A stretch of 64,000 nt of DNA from an uncultured Erythrobacter sp. (GTDB lineage: Bacteria > Pseudomonadota > Alphaproteobacteria > Sphingomonadales > Sphingomonadaceae). The first letter of the stretch is position 1, and the number at the start of each line of letters is the position of its first letter. A program made the translations under genes and the position numbers. Under the pieces are notes generated by a model. The model was not told the origin of the DNA and did not search any database. It saw only the letters and a list, made by a program, of their open reading frames with translations. Below, piece after piece: positions 1 through 7,711 of this stretch. The stretch is taken from the NCBI GenBank assembly GCA_947493165.1, contig CANLPY010000001.1, forward strand, positions 1,116,001 through 1,180,000, written 5' to 3'.

Positions 1-717
1 ATCGGCACCAAGCTCTTTCGCAAAACCCGCGCGATCTTCAGCGGTGGTGTGCCAATCATCCGCTTCAAGCGCAGCTGCCATGCCTAAGGCGCCGAGCATA
101 TTCTCCGTCCCTTGACGATAGCCGCGCTCATGCCCGCCGATTGGCTCCAGAAGATTGAAGTCGCGGACCAAGAGCGCACCAATCCCAATAGGCCCACCAA
201 ATTTATGCGCAGAGACAACCAGCATGTCAGCACCCGGAAGCGACAGCTTTCCTGCACTTTGCGCACAATCGGAAAGTAACAATGCGCCCGTTGGCCTTAT
301 CGCATCACACATCTTGTCGACCGGGTTGATAACCCCGGTTTCTGAATTGACGTGCTGGATGGCCAATATGGCCCGTTCATTAAGCGCTAAACCGTCAGAA
401 AATTGTTCCGCACCCGGCGCAGCGCGGAACACCGCATCATGCTCAACCGCGCTCACAATTCGCCGATCTGCTTTCGTGCGCTGCAGGCCAATTGCCAGCG
501 CCTCGCTCGCGCCGCTGGTAAAGATCAGCTCGCCATTCCAGTCAAGCGCCCGTTTGATCCGCTCTCGCGCATCCTCCAGCGCGGCCTTGGCCTTGCGTCC
601 TTCTGCGTGCGGCGAAGACGGGTTCGCCCAAATGGCAAAGCCTTCCTCCATCGCCGCTTTCGCTTCAGGGCGCAGCGGAGATGTCGCGGCGTGATCAAGA
701 TAAATACGAGGGTTCAA
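1..717 (-). CDS. cysteine desulfurase, NifS/IscS/SufS class V aminotransferase (3' end cut by window edge)
   Basis: A PLP enzyme that takes sulfur from cysteine for Fe-S cluster assembly. The first 239 codons are visible. They begin NPRIYLDHAATSPLRPEA, the family N-terminus, and contain the HAEGR segment and the PLP lysine in SAHKFGGP (K172). The region with the catalytic cysteine lies beyond the window. An in-frame stop sits three codons upstream of a TTG and there is no ATG, so TTG at 717 is the chosen start. The gene is divergent from an alpha/beta hydrolase, as in several alphaproteobacterial isc/suf loci (family knowledge), and a Fur-like palindrome lies 14 bases upstream. It is probably the first visible gene of an isc-suf operon continuing out of the window. 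The class is sure; the exact subtype is not. Confidence 0.88.
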   Translation of the reverse strand, partial: MNPRIYLDHAATSPLRPEAKAAMEEGFAIWANPSSPHAEGRKAKAALEDARERIKRALDWNGELIFTSGASEALAIGLQRTKADRRIVSAVEHDAVFRAAPGAEQFSDGLALNERAILAIQHVNSETGVINPVDKMCDAIRPTGALLLSDCAQSAGKLSLPGADMLVVSAHKFGGPIGIGALLVRDFNLLEPIGGHERGYRQGTENMLGALGMAAALEADDWHTTAEDRAGFAKELGAD

Positions 718-730
718 TTTCTGCGCTTAA

Positions 731-745
731 TGAGAATGATTCTTA
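731..745. promoter_or_regulatory. candidate Fur box
   Basis: TGAGAATGATTCTTA is a 7-1-7 palindrome (T-R-AGAAT-S-ATTCT-Y-A). It matches 11 of 14 informative positions of the classical Fur core TGATAATnATTATCA. It sits between the divergent cysteine desulfurase and hydrolase genes, close to the desulfurase start. Iron control of an Fe-S assembly gene would make sense. The match was made by eye. Confidence 0.5.
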
Positions 746-838
746 ACAATTTGCGTTATGGATTAAGCCTCGTCTATAGGGCGCTCAATCGCTTATGTCA
801 GCCGACACTTCGCGCAACTCATTTCACAAAGGTTTCCG

Positions 839-1495
839 ATGCCATCAGTCATCTTTCCCGGCCCAGAAGGCCGTCTTGAAGGTCGTTTCTCCCCTCCACC
901 GCGCCCACGCGCACCAGTGGCGATGATCCTGCATCCGCATCCAGAAGGCGGCGGCACAATGAACGATCGGATCGTTCAGCGGCTCTATAAGACTTTCACT
1001 GATCGCGGCTTTGCAACCTTGCGCTTCAACTTTCGCGGTGTTGGCCGCAGCCAAGGCAGTTTTGATAATGGCGTTGGTGAATTGTCAGACGCAGCAAGCG
1101 CACTTGATTGGGTCCAGTCCATTCACCCAGAGGCGCAAACGACATGGGTCGCCGGCTACAGCTTTGGCGCGCTGATCGGCATGCAATTGCTGATGCGCCG
1201 CCCTGAAGTGCGCGGCTTCATCTCGATCGCACCGCCAGCCAACATGTACGACTTTTCATTCCTTGCCCCTTGCCCTGCCAGCGGCATCTTTGTGCAGGGC
1301 GCAGCGGATACCGTCGTTCAGCCGAGCGCCGTGCAGAAGCTGGTCGACAAGTTGCGCACGCAAAAGCACATCACAATCCACCATGAAGAGATCCCGCGCG
1401 CAAACCACTTCTTCGAAAATGAGACAGAAGACTTAATGGGGTCAGTCGACAACTATCTCGACTTCCGCCTCTCGCCGGATTGCCCAATCAAATAG
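839..1495 (+). CDS. alpha/beta hydrolase
   Basis: A 218-residue cytoplasmic serine hydrolase of the dienelactone hydrolase/YghX-like type. The nucleophile elbow GYSFG holds S108, the acid is D157 in GAADTVV, and the base is H190 in RANHFF. HPHPEGGGT near residue 32 is the oxyanion-side loop common in this family. No signal peptide is present. It is divergent from the cysteine desulfurase and ends at a strong hairpin. Homologues are often found in alphaproteobacterial isc/suf clusters, but the substrate is unknown. Fold and triad are clear. Confidence 0.85.
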   Translation: MPSVIFPGPEGRLEGRFSPPPRPRAPVAMILHPHPEGGGTMNDRIVQRLYKTFTDRGFATLRFNFRGVGRSQGSFDNGVGELSDAASALDWVQSIHPEAQTTWVAGYSFGALIGMQLLMRRPEVRGFISIAPPANMYDFSFLAPCPASGIFVQGAADTVVQPSAVQKLVDKLRTQKHITIHHEEIPRANHFFENETEDLMGSVDNYLDFRLSPDCPIK

Positions 1496-1501
1496 GCCGC
1501 C

Positions 1502-1533
1502 TATTTCCGCACTCTGGACGGAGTGCGGAAATA
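1502..1533 (+). terminator. hairpin terminator of the hydrolase gene
   Basis: A perfect 13-bp stem (TATTTCCGCACTC with its complement) encloses the 6-base loop TGGACG, beginning seven bases after the hydrolase stop codon. There is no long U-run, so it may be a transcript-end stabiliser as much as an intrinsic terminator. Confidence 0.7.
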
Positions 1534-1570
1534 CAAGGTCCTGATCTGCAACTCGAAAGTGCTTGTCATG

Positions 1571-1593
1571 CAAATGTAATGTTGTAACATCCC
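1571..1593. promoter_or_regulatory. candidate Zur (zinc uptake regulator) box
   Basis: ATGTAATGTTGTAACAT (1574-1590) with AA before it and a C at 1593 resembles the 23-bp Zur operator known from proteobacteria (AAATGTTATA-n-TATAACAT core). Outer half-sites ATGT/ACAT and most core positions agree. It lies about 70 bases upstream of tonB, in promoter position. This is a by-eye match to a consensus recalled from gamma- and alphaproteobacteria. Confidence 0.4.
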
Positions 1594-1660
1594 TCATGGG
1601 CGGCGCCTAAGGGCGAACAAACGCTCAAGGTAGCCGCTCCTTGAAGAGAGGAGACTTGCC

Positions 1661-2359
1661 ATGAGCTATGTCACAAACAAACATACCTATCAGCCCGTCG
1701 CGATACTTGGCGCAATTGGAATTCCCGCCGCCTTTGCGGGACTTTTGGTTGTCGGTCTCGCAGTGAAAGCTGTGGTCGACAACACTATTGATGAGCCAAT
1801 TACCGGGGTGACAGTTACTCCATACATCCCTCCACCACCGCCAAAACCGGTTGAAGACCCCGATCCGCGCCCAAAGTCTCAGCCAAATGAAACCATCACT
1901 TACGTTCCGGACACGAGGTTTCCCGCGCCGCGTGACCCGAGCGATATTGAAACGACCGGCCAGCTAGACCCGATTGGCGATATCGATCTTGGCGAAATCA
2001 ATAATGGCGATCTGGGCCTTGGCGGAGGAGTGGGTGGCGATGTCGCACCAAAGGCGACGTTTGACCCCGTTGGAGCGAAACCATCGAACAATGCCTCACG
2101 CTGGATTACCGACAGCGATTATCGCAGCACTTGGGTACGCCGCGACTACTCTGGCACAGCCAGCTTCCTTCTCGAGGTCAGCACCAGCGGCCGTGTCACT
2201 GATTGCACGATCACTGAGTCAACCGGACATGAGGTGTTGGATACTGCAACCTGCAAGCTGATAACCAAGCGCGCTCGTTTTAATCCAGCGCTGAATAGCG
2301 AGGGAGCACCGACGACGGGCTCGTTCAAAAGCTCGGTGAATTGGCAGCTGCCCAAATAA
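1661..2359 (+). CDS. energy transducer TonB family protein
   Basis: A 232-residue inner-membrane protein that couples the proton-motive force to outer-membrane TonB-dependent receptors. It has a short cytoplasmic start, one membrane span (about residues 13-38), a proline-rich periplasmic stretch beginning YIPPPPPKPVEDPDPRP, a Gly/Asp-rich linker and a C-terminal TonB domain (about 145-230, with SGRVTDCTITESTGHEVLD). The start ATG follows GAGAGGAG. No exbB/exbD lies nearby, so it would use a complex encoded elsewhere. The Zur-like box upstream suggests a role in metal uptake; this is inference. The family is certain. Confidence 0.88.
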   Translation: MSYVTNKHTYQPVAILGAIGIPAAFAGLLVVGLAVKAVVDNTIDEPITGVTVTPYIPPPPPKPVEDPDPRPKSQPNETITYVPDTRFPAPRDPSDIETTGQLDPIGDIDLGEINNGDLGLGGGVGGDVAPKATFDPVGAKPSNNASRWITDSDYRSTWVRRDYSGTASFLLEVSTSGRVTDCTITESTGHEVLDTATCKLITKRARFNPALNSEGAPTTGSFKSSVNWQLPK

Positions 2360-2365
2360 AAGTGT

Positions 2366-2391
2366 GAGGCCGGAGTGCGCGCTTCGGCCTC
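2366..2391. terminator. bidirectional hairpin between convergent genes
   Basis: GAGGCCG (2366-2372) pairs with CGGCCTC (2385-2391) between tonB and the convergent small membrane protein gene, overlapping the latter's stop codon. The tonB side precedes TATT, with no clear U-run. Confidence 0.5.
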
Positions 2392-2594
2392 TATTCCGCC
2401 GCCTCAATCTGATCGACCGGAGCGACCCCGCTTGCATCAGGTAGCGCCCAAATCATCACATTCGCGACCGCGATCACTGCCAGCAAAACCATCAGCGCTG
2501 GCTGTTTGGCTTCACCCGTGCGCCGCCAAAGGGCGAACGCCCCCGCAAGCAAAGCGAAGGCGGCGAGCATAACTATGGAAAGAACGATATTCAT
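2391..2594 (-). CDS. small two-span membrane protein, unknown function
   Basis: A 67-residue protein with two hydrophobic helices (about residues 4-22 and 31-50) separated by a basic loop containing WRRTGEAK, and a short acidic tail. N-terminus inside or outside cannot be decided. I do not recognise the family. Coding is supported by the clean hydrophobic pattern, an ATG start and convergence with tonB at a terminator. It might be confused with a shadow frame, but no other frame here gives a sensible protein. Confidence 0.6.
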   Translation of the reverse strand: MNIVLSIVMLAAFALLAGAFALWRRTGEAKQPALMVLLAVIAVANVMIWALPDASGVAPVDQIEAAE

Positions 2595-2692
2595 TGCGTT
2601 TGCTTACTTTCGCCAAATCGCCGATAATGCAACCGTCACATGGGTGGACATGCGGCATGTAGCCCAGAAAAATCACAATATTGGAGGACACG

Positions 2693-3079
2693 ATGGGAAT
2701 TTTCAGCTCAATCAAGAGCGCAATTTTTGGCGGCGATGACGAAGAGAAGAAGCCAAGCGGCGCAGGCGCGTCAGCTGGCGCAGCTGTGGGCGCGGCCGCA
2801 GCGGCTTCGGCGAAGCCTACAGCGGTTAGCGAAGTCGACGTGGCGGCTAGCCTTGATGCAAAACCGGGTGCGGACAAGCTCAATTGGCGTACGTCGATTG
2901 TCGATCTGATGAAACTTCTTGGCCTCGACCCAAGCTTTGCCAACCGTAAGGAATTGGCCGGAGAGCTGGGTGACACCGATTATTCTGGTACGGCCGAAGA
3001 GAACATCTGGCTGCACAAGAAAACTATGCAGGAACTCGCCAAAAATGGCGGCAAAGTGCCAGCAGAATTCCTTGACTGA
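2693..3079 (+). CDS. DUF3597 domain protein
   Basis: A 128-residue soluble protein with the N-terminus MGIFSSIKSAIFG, an Ala/Gly/Pro-rich middle (about 20-50), and the conserved C-terminal domain LNWRTSIVDLMKLLGLD ... NIWLHKKTMQELAKNGGKVPAEFLD typical of DUF3597. A TTG 12 bases upstream is in frame, but GGAGG at 2683-2687 is spaced 5 bases from ATG 2693, which decides the start. The function of the family is unknown; the domain resembles a LysM-associated peptidoglycan-binding-like helix bundle only loosely. It lies 36 bases from the next gene and may share its transcript. Confidence 0.82.
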   Translation: MGIFSSIKSAIFGGDDEEKKPSGAGASAGAAVGAAAAASAKPTAVSEVDVAASLDAKPGADKLNWRTSIVDLMKLLGLDPSFANRKELAGELGDTDYSGTAEENIWLHKKTMQELAKNGGKVPAEFLD

Positions 3080-3115
3080 TTGACTCGTATTGGGCGCGCG
3101 GTAACACGAGCGACC

Positions 3116-4975
3116 ATGACTAAGACAAACACAAAATTCACACGCCGTCAGGCCCTTTATGGGCTTGGCGGCGTTTCTGCATTCGCCTTGCTGCCGGCAT
3201 GCAAGCAACTGGGCCTCGATGCAGGCGATGGCGGCGAATTTGCCGCGCTGGAACCAGATGCCGCGCTTGAGAAGATCGGCTATGATATGCTTAGCCATGA
3301 GCCAGCTCGCGCGACTGGCCTTGGGGTCGACACTGGTGAGTATGCAGAATGGCGGGGCACGTTCGGCACACCTGGGCCAGAAGGCCGGGCGCAATATGCC
3401 GCAACTCTTGAACGGCTGCGCGATGGCGCAAGAGCCTATCCCAAAGACGATCTTACCCCAGATCAGCTAACAAGTTTCGAAGTCGTCGAAAGTGCGTTTG
3501 ACAAGGCATTGGAAGGCTTTGCCTTGCCTTACGGCGATGTTGCTGTCGGCAGCTGGCGCAATGCGCCTTATGTCGTCATCCAGAATGTCGGCGCCTATAT
3601 CGACATGCCGCGTTTCATGGGCTCCAGCCAACCGCTCAGCACCGCTCAAGACGTCGACTATTACCTAAGCCGCCTCAATGAAATCCCCGCTTTGCTTGAT
3701 GGTGAGAATGAGCGGATGCAGCAAGCTCGCGGCATGGGCGTAGTCCCGCCGGACTTCTTGCTCGACAAGGCAATCGCGCAAATGGAAAGCAGCATTGCCA
3801 GCGCAAAATCAGGCGATCTGCTGACCAATGACTTCGCCGCTAATGTGGAAAAAGCTGGCCTACCCGGCGACACTTCGGAAGATGTCGATGCGATTGTCGG
3901 CGGACCGATTGCCGCAGCGCTTGAACGTCAGCTGGAAGAGCTGAAAACGCAGCGGGCAGAGGCCGATAGCGATCCTGGCATGTGGAGCCAGCCGCAGGGC
4001 GAGGAATATTATAGCTGGGCCACCAGCGCCTCGACCACGACCGACATGACCCCTGATGAAATCCATGAGCAGGGGCTTGAAGAACTTGCCGAACTTCAGG
4101 GTCAAATGGACCCGATCCTCAAAGAGATCGGATTTACGACGGGCTCTGTCGGAGAGCGCATGCAAGCGCTTAGCCAAGACCCGCGCTACAAATTTGCCGA
4201 GGGAGACCCTGGGCGCGAAGAAATATTCAACTTCATCGATGACCGGATCGAATGGATCAAAGCGCAAATGCCGCGCGCGTTTAACGAATTGGTCGATCCC
4301 AACATGGAAGTGCGCCGCATTCCGCCCAACGAAGAACCGGGGGCGCCAGGCGCCTATGGCGGTGCTGGCAGCAAAGATGGCAGCATCCCGGGCCGCTTTT
4401 GGATCAATCTGCGCACCACTGATCTGCACCGCAAATATGATCTGGCCGACCTCACATATCACGAAGCGATCCCAGGTCATGTTTGGGAGGGCGAATACTC
4501 CAACCGTCTCCCGCTCATTCGGTCCATCTTGGCATTTGGCGCATTTTCGGAAGGTTGGGCGCTTTATGGCGAACAAATCGCTGATGAGCTGGGCGCTTAC
4601 GATGATTTCAAAGTCGGCCGGCTTGGCTATTTGCAAAGTCTCGCCTTCCGCGCCTGCCGCCTGGTGGTCGACACCGGCCTGCACTCCAAACGCTGGAGCC
4701 GCGATCAAGCGCGCCAGTTCTTCGTCGAACGCAATGGCTCGAAATTTGAAGAAGTGGTCGGCGAAGTGGACCGCTATTGCAGCTGGCCGGGCCAAGCCTG
4801 CAGCTACAAGATCGGGCACAGCGAAATCGTGCGCCAGCGCGCGCGGGCAGAGGCTGAGCTGGGCGAAGCCTATGACTTTAAGGCGTTCAACACGGCGGTA
4901 ATCCTCGGCGGCAACTCACCGCTGGATGTGGTGGCGAAGAATGTCGACCGCTACATTGCAGGAGTGCAAAACTAA
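3116..4975 (+). CDS. DUF885 family Tat-exported lipoprotein (predicted metallopeptidase)
   Basis: A 619-residue protein. The N-terminus TRRQALYGLGGVSAFALLPAC has a twin-arginine signal and ends in a lipobox (LLPAC), so it should be folded in the cytoplasm, exported by Tat and lipidated. The body is the DUF885 helical fold with HEAIPGH (H449-E450...H455), a zinc-binding signature like HExxH split by PG. A long helical region precedes it. A TTG start 36 bases upstream is in frame, but the Tat signal fits ATG 3116. Members are thought to be periplasmic or surface peptidases; the substrate is unknown. Family and export are well supported. Confidence 0.87.
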   Translation: MTKTNTKFTRRQALYGLGGVSAFALLPACKQLGLDAGDGGEFAALEPDAALEKIGYDMLSHEPARATGLGVDTGEYAEWRGTFGTPGPEGRAQYAATLERLRDGARAYPKDDLTPDQLTSFEVVESAFDKALEGFALPYGDVAVGSWRNAPYVVIQNVGAYIDMPRFMGSSQPLSTAQDVDYYLSRLNEIPALLDGENERMQQARGMGVVPPDFLLDKAIAQMESSIASAKSGDLLTNDFAANVEKAGLPGDTSEDVDAIVGGPIAAALERQLEELKTQRAEADSDPGMWSQPQGEEYYSWATSASTTTDMTPDEIHEQGLEELAELQGQMDPILKEIGFTTGSVGERMQALSQDPRYKFAEGDPGREEIFNFIDDRIEWIKAQMPRAFNELVDPNMEVRRIPPNEEPGAPGAYGGAGSKDGSIPGRFWINLRTTDLHRKYDLADLTYHEAIPGHVWEGEYSNRLPLIRSILAFGAFSEGWALYGEQIADELGAYDDFKVGRLGYLQSLAFRACRLVVDTGLHSKRWSRDQARQFFVERNGSKFEEVVGEVDRYCSWPGQACSYKIGHSEIVRQRARAEAELGEAYDFKAFNTAVILGGNSPLDVVAKNVDRYIAGVQN

Positions 4976-5009
4976 CCCCATTTGATAGGCCAACCCCGCA
5001 GGAGCTCCC

Positions 5010-6635
5010 ATGGAACAACTTGGCCTCGATCTGGAAAACATGCCGCGCGTGCCGCTTGCCAGCGAGCACGTGGAAGCGATCCGTAAAATTGGCACGGAAC
5101 GCTCTTATGAAGCGGGCGAGTTCGTCGCCAAGGTTGGCGATCCGATGGACAAATTTGTCTACGTTCTCGAAGGCGAAATCGAGGTTGTCGATCCCTATAC
5201 CGGCAAGCGCAAATTTGAACACAGCCTCGGCCCGACGCAGTTTATGGGTGAGATCGGCTTTTTGTCTGGCGCAACCAATTATCTGAGCATGCGCGCTTCC
5301 AAGACGACCCGCGTGATCGAAGCTCCGCGCGAAGGAATGCTCAATTTGATGAGCCGCATCCCCGAACTGTCCGACCATATAATCACCGTCTTTTCCGCCC
5401 GTCGCCGCAAGCAGTTTGAAGAGAGCAATGGCGCGGTCAAAATCATTGGGGCGGACCGCGATGGCGCAGTGCAAGCTGTAGAACGGTTTCTTGCGCGAAA
5501 CCGTATTCCTTTCGAGAGTTTCGATATGGATGCAAGCGACGAGGAAACTGCGCATGTCTGCGATCTTACGGGGCATCAGCCATCGGTTATTCTCGGCCAA
5601 GGCGAAACGCTGGATGATCCAACGCCGCGCAAAGTCGCCCAATACCTCAATCTTGATCTCGATATCTGCTCTCAACGAGTGTTCGATCTGCTGATAGTTG
5701 GCGGAGGCCCGGCCGGGGTCGCAGCTGCCGTCTATGCCGGGTCTGAGGGCCTCGAGGCGCTGGTGATTGAGGACATGGCGATCGGCGGTCAGGCGGGCAC
5801 ATCCAGCCGGATTGAAAATTACATGGGCTTCCCAACCGGCATTAGCGGAACGGACCTGACATATCGCGGACAGATTCAAGCGCTGAAATTTGGAACACGC
5901 TTTGCCATGCCGCGCCGGGTCGAAGGCTTAACCAAGCGCGAGGACGGCACATTCTGCGCGAGTTTGGACGATGGTGATGAAGTGTGTGCGCGCGCGATCC
6001 TCGTGAGCACAGGGGTGCAATACAACCGCTTGCCACTCGAACGGCTTGAAGAAATTGAAGGCGCAGGAGTTTTCTACGCCGCGACCGAGATGGAGGCACG
6101 TTTCTGCCGCAATACGGAAGTCGTTGTGATCGGTGGTGGCAATTCAGCGGGTCAAGCGGCGATGTATCTCTCGCGTGCTGCATCCCACGTACACCTTGTC
6201 GTTCGCTCAGACAGCCTCTCGGCGTCCATGTCGAGTTATTTGACCAGTCGGTTGGAAGCTGATCCGCGCATCACGATTCATTACAACACGAAAGTCACAG
6301 AGCTGCACGGCGAAGACCATTTGGAAGGCGTGACCTTCACAACGCCTGAAGGTGGCACACATCAGGATAGCCGAGCGTTGTTCATCATGATCGGCGCGGC
6401 TCCCAACACAGATTGGCTTTCCGGTCTGGTCGAAACCGATGAGAAAGGCTTTGTTCTAACCGGCGATGCGGTGCAGCGACCATCCCCTTTCGAAACCGGA
6501 ACGGACGGCGTCTTCGCCGTCGGGGACGTGCGCTCTGGATCTGTGAAGCGCGTTGCCAGTGCTGTTGGTGAAGGTTCTGTCGTGGTCAGTCAGATCTGGA
6601 CATATTTGGATGGTTTAAAGCAGCAGCAAGACTGA
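5010..6635 (+). CDS. cyclic nucleotide-binding domain fused to thioredoxin reductase-like FAD oxidoreductase
   Basis: A 541-residue, three-part protein. Residues about 15-130 form a cNMP-binding (CAP_ED) beta barrel with GEIGFLSGATNY at the phosphate-cassette position. Residues about 145-215 look like a thioredoxin/glutaredoxin-fold segment without CxxC. Residues 225-541 form the FAD/NAD(P) reductase with GGGPAG (231-236), VIGGGNSAGQ and a C-terminal FAD motif FAVGDVRSG. Where thioredoxin reductase has its redox pair CATC, this protein has AATE (357-360), so it cannot do classical dithiol transfer; C366 nearby is conserved in relatives by memory. AGGAG precedes the ATG by 5 bases. It is a known fusion class with no assigned substrate. 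Confidence 0.85.
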   Translation: MEQLGLDLENMPRVPLASEHVEAIRKIGTERSYEAGEFVAKVGDPMDKFVYVLEGEIEVVDPYTGKRKFEHSLGPTQFMGEIGFLSGATNYLSMRASKTTRVIEAPREGMLNLMSRIPELSDHIITVFSARRRKQFEESNGAVKIIGADRDGAVQAVERFLARNRIPFESFDMDASDEETAHVCDLTGHQPSVILGQGETLDDPTPRKVAQYLNLDLDICSQRVFDLLIVGGGPAGVAAAVYAGSEGLEALVIEDMAIGGQAGTSSRIENYMGFPTGISGTDLTYRGQIQALKFGTRFAMPRRVEGLTKREDGTFCASLDDGDEVCARAILVSTGVQYNRLPLERLEEIEGAGVFYAATEMEARFCRNTEVVVIGGGNSAGQAAMYLSRAASHVHLVVRSDSLSASMSSYLTSRLEADPRITIHYNTKVTELHGEDHLEGVTFTTPEGGTHQDSRALFIMIGAAPNTDWLSGLVETDEKGFVLTGDAVQRPSPFETGTDGVFAVGDVRSGSVKRVASAVGEGSVVVSQIWTYLDGLKQQQD

Positions 6636-6658
6636 TCCCCACCGTCCAGAGCGCCTTA

Positions 6659-7195
6659 TTAGCGCATCATTCCGCTGACGATTGAGTCCAGAATACCGCC
6701 AAGCGGGTTGCTTCCGCTACCCGCAGGAGCTGCGCCCCCGCCAGTGGCTTGCTTCGCCATATAGCCAGTGACTGCCATAGCAAGGATCGGCAGCATCTTC
6801 TTCAAAATACCTTCATCGATCCCAGTCATCGAAGCGACTTCACCAGCGACAGATCGGCTCACATCTTTGCTACCGAAAATCGTGCCAAGGATATCATTGC
6901 CTTGATTTACCGGAGTTGGCTTTGAGCCGAGCACCGCATCCAGCAAACCGCCGCCCAGCCCACCGGCAAGACCGCCGCCGCCAGAACCGCCACCCAGAAT
7001 TGCTCCAGCCAAGCCGCCAAGGCCGCCCAGTGGATCGGGTGTAGAGGAGCCGCCGGTGGCGCTGCGCCCCATACCGGCGACAATAGCAGGCAAAAGAGCG
7101 CCCGCCGCTGTTTTCGCTGTACCTTCATCAATGCCAAGCTCGCTGGCCATGGATTTGATTGCACCGGTTTGTTGCAAAATTTGGGCAAGGCTCAT
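6659..7195 (-). CDS. DUF937 family protein
   Basis: A 178-residue protein whose N-terminus MSLAQILQQTGAIKSMASELGI and following ALLPAIVAGMG match DUF937/YidB-like helical repeats. A Gly-rich middle (about 45-95, GGLGGLAGAILGGGSGGGG) joins a second helical unit (SVAGEVASMTGIDEGILKKMLPILAMAVTGYMAKQ). The C-terminus ends in PLGGILDSIVSGMMR. No enzyme motif is present. It is followed upstream by a second related small gene on the same strand, so the two probably form an operon. Function of the family is unknown; association with envelope stress has been suggested for YidB. Confidence 0.8.
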   Translation of the reverse strand: MSLAQILQQTGAIKSMASELGIDEGTAKTAAGALLPAIVAGMGRSATGGSSTPDPLGGLGGLAGAILGGGSGGGGLAGGLGGGLLDAVLGSKPTPVNQGNDILGTIFGSKDVSRSVAGEVASMTGIDEGILKKMLPILAMAVTGYMAKQATGGGAAPAGSGSNPLGGILDSIVSGMMR

Positions 7196-7256
7196 CTTTG
7201 GGTCCCTTCAAATATGATCATTATTCGGATCAGACGACGAAGCGTCCAAACCGTGC

Positions 7257-7580
7257 TCACTTCTTACCGAAGAAGCCCTTAGCCATATCCATCACGTCAT
7301 TAATCGGATTGCCATCGCCATCCTTGTCGATCATCGAAGCAAAGCTGGAAAGCGATCCTTCGCCGCCAATTTGGTCTACGATCTGACTCAATACGCCAGC
7401 ATCGAGCCCGGTTTTTTCTGATGCGAGCTCGACCGTATCACCATCCATCTGGTGCGTCTGCCCCAGCGCGGCAATCGCTTTTTCCGCCATCGAGGGATCA
7501 ATGCCGACCTTCTCCGCCAGATTGGCCACATCGTCGGGCGCGCCGCCAATATTCTTCAAGATTCCGTCAAGTAAGCTCAT
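7257..7580 (-). CDS. small DUF937-like helical protein with an EF-hand-like loop
   Basis: A 107-residue protein with helical pattern MSLLDGILKNIGGAPDDVANLAEKVGI and a second helical unit SEKTGLDAGVLSQIVDQIGG, like one unit of the neighbouring DUF937 protein. Near the C-terminus, DKDGDGNPINDV matches the calcium loop DxDxDGxxxxD of EF-hands and dockerins. Two ATGs are possible (7583 and 7580); GGAG at 7588-7591 is 7 bases from the second, which I chose. The stop is 61 bases from the start of the downstream DUF937 gene, implying co-transcription. Function unknown. Confidence 0.72.
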   Translation of the reverse strand: MSLLDGILKNIGGAPDDVANLAEKVGIDPSMAEKAIAALGQTHQMDGDTVELASEKTGLDAGVLSQIVDQIGGEGSLSSFASMIDKDGDGNPINDVMDMAKGFFGKK

Positions 7581-7711
7581 CATCTGTCTCCATCGCCAAG
7601 ATTGATTGGCCGTAAGATGCACGTGATCCGCCGCAAAATAAAGCCTGCGATGTAAACAGTTATGATTTAGACACACTGGAACGACTGGCTTGCTTTTCCA
7701 TTAGTCCATCA

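Noticed and set aside
3860..4819. A 319-codon open frame antisense to the DUF885 gene
   Set aside because: It has no domain motif and follows from the GC-rich codon pattern of the real gene, which has a Tat signal and zinc motif.
4887..5879. A 330-codon open frame antisense to the cNMP/TrxR-like fusion
   Set aside because: The sense frame shows clear FAD and cNMP motifs; the antisense protein has none.
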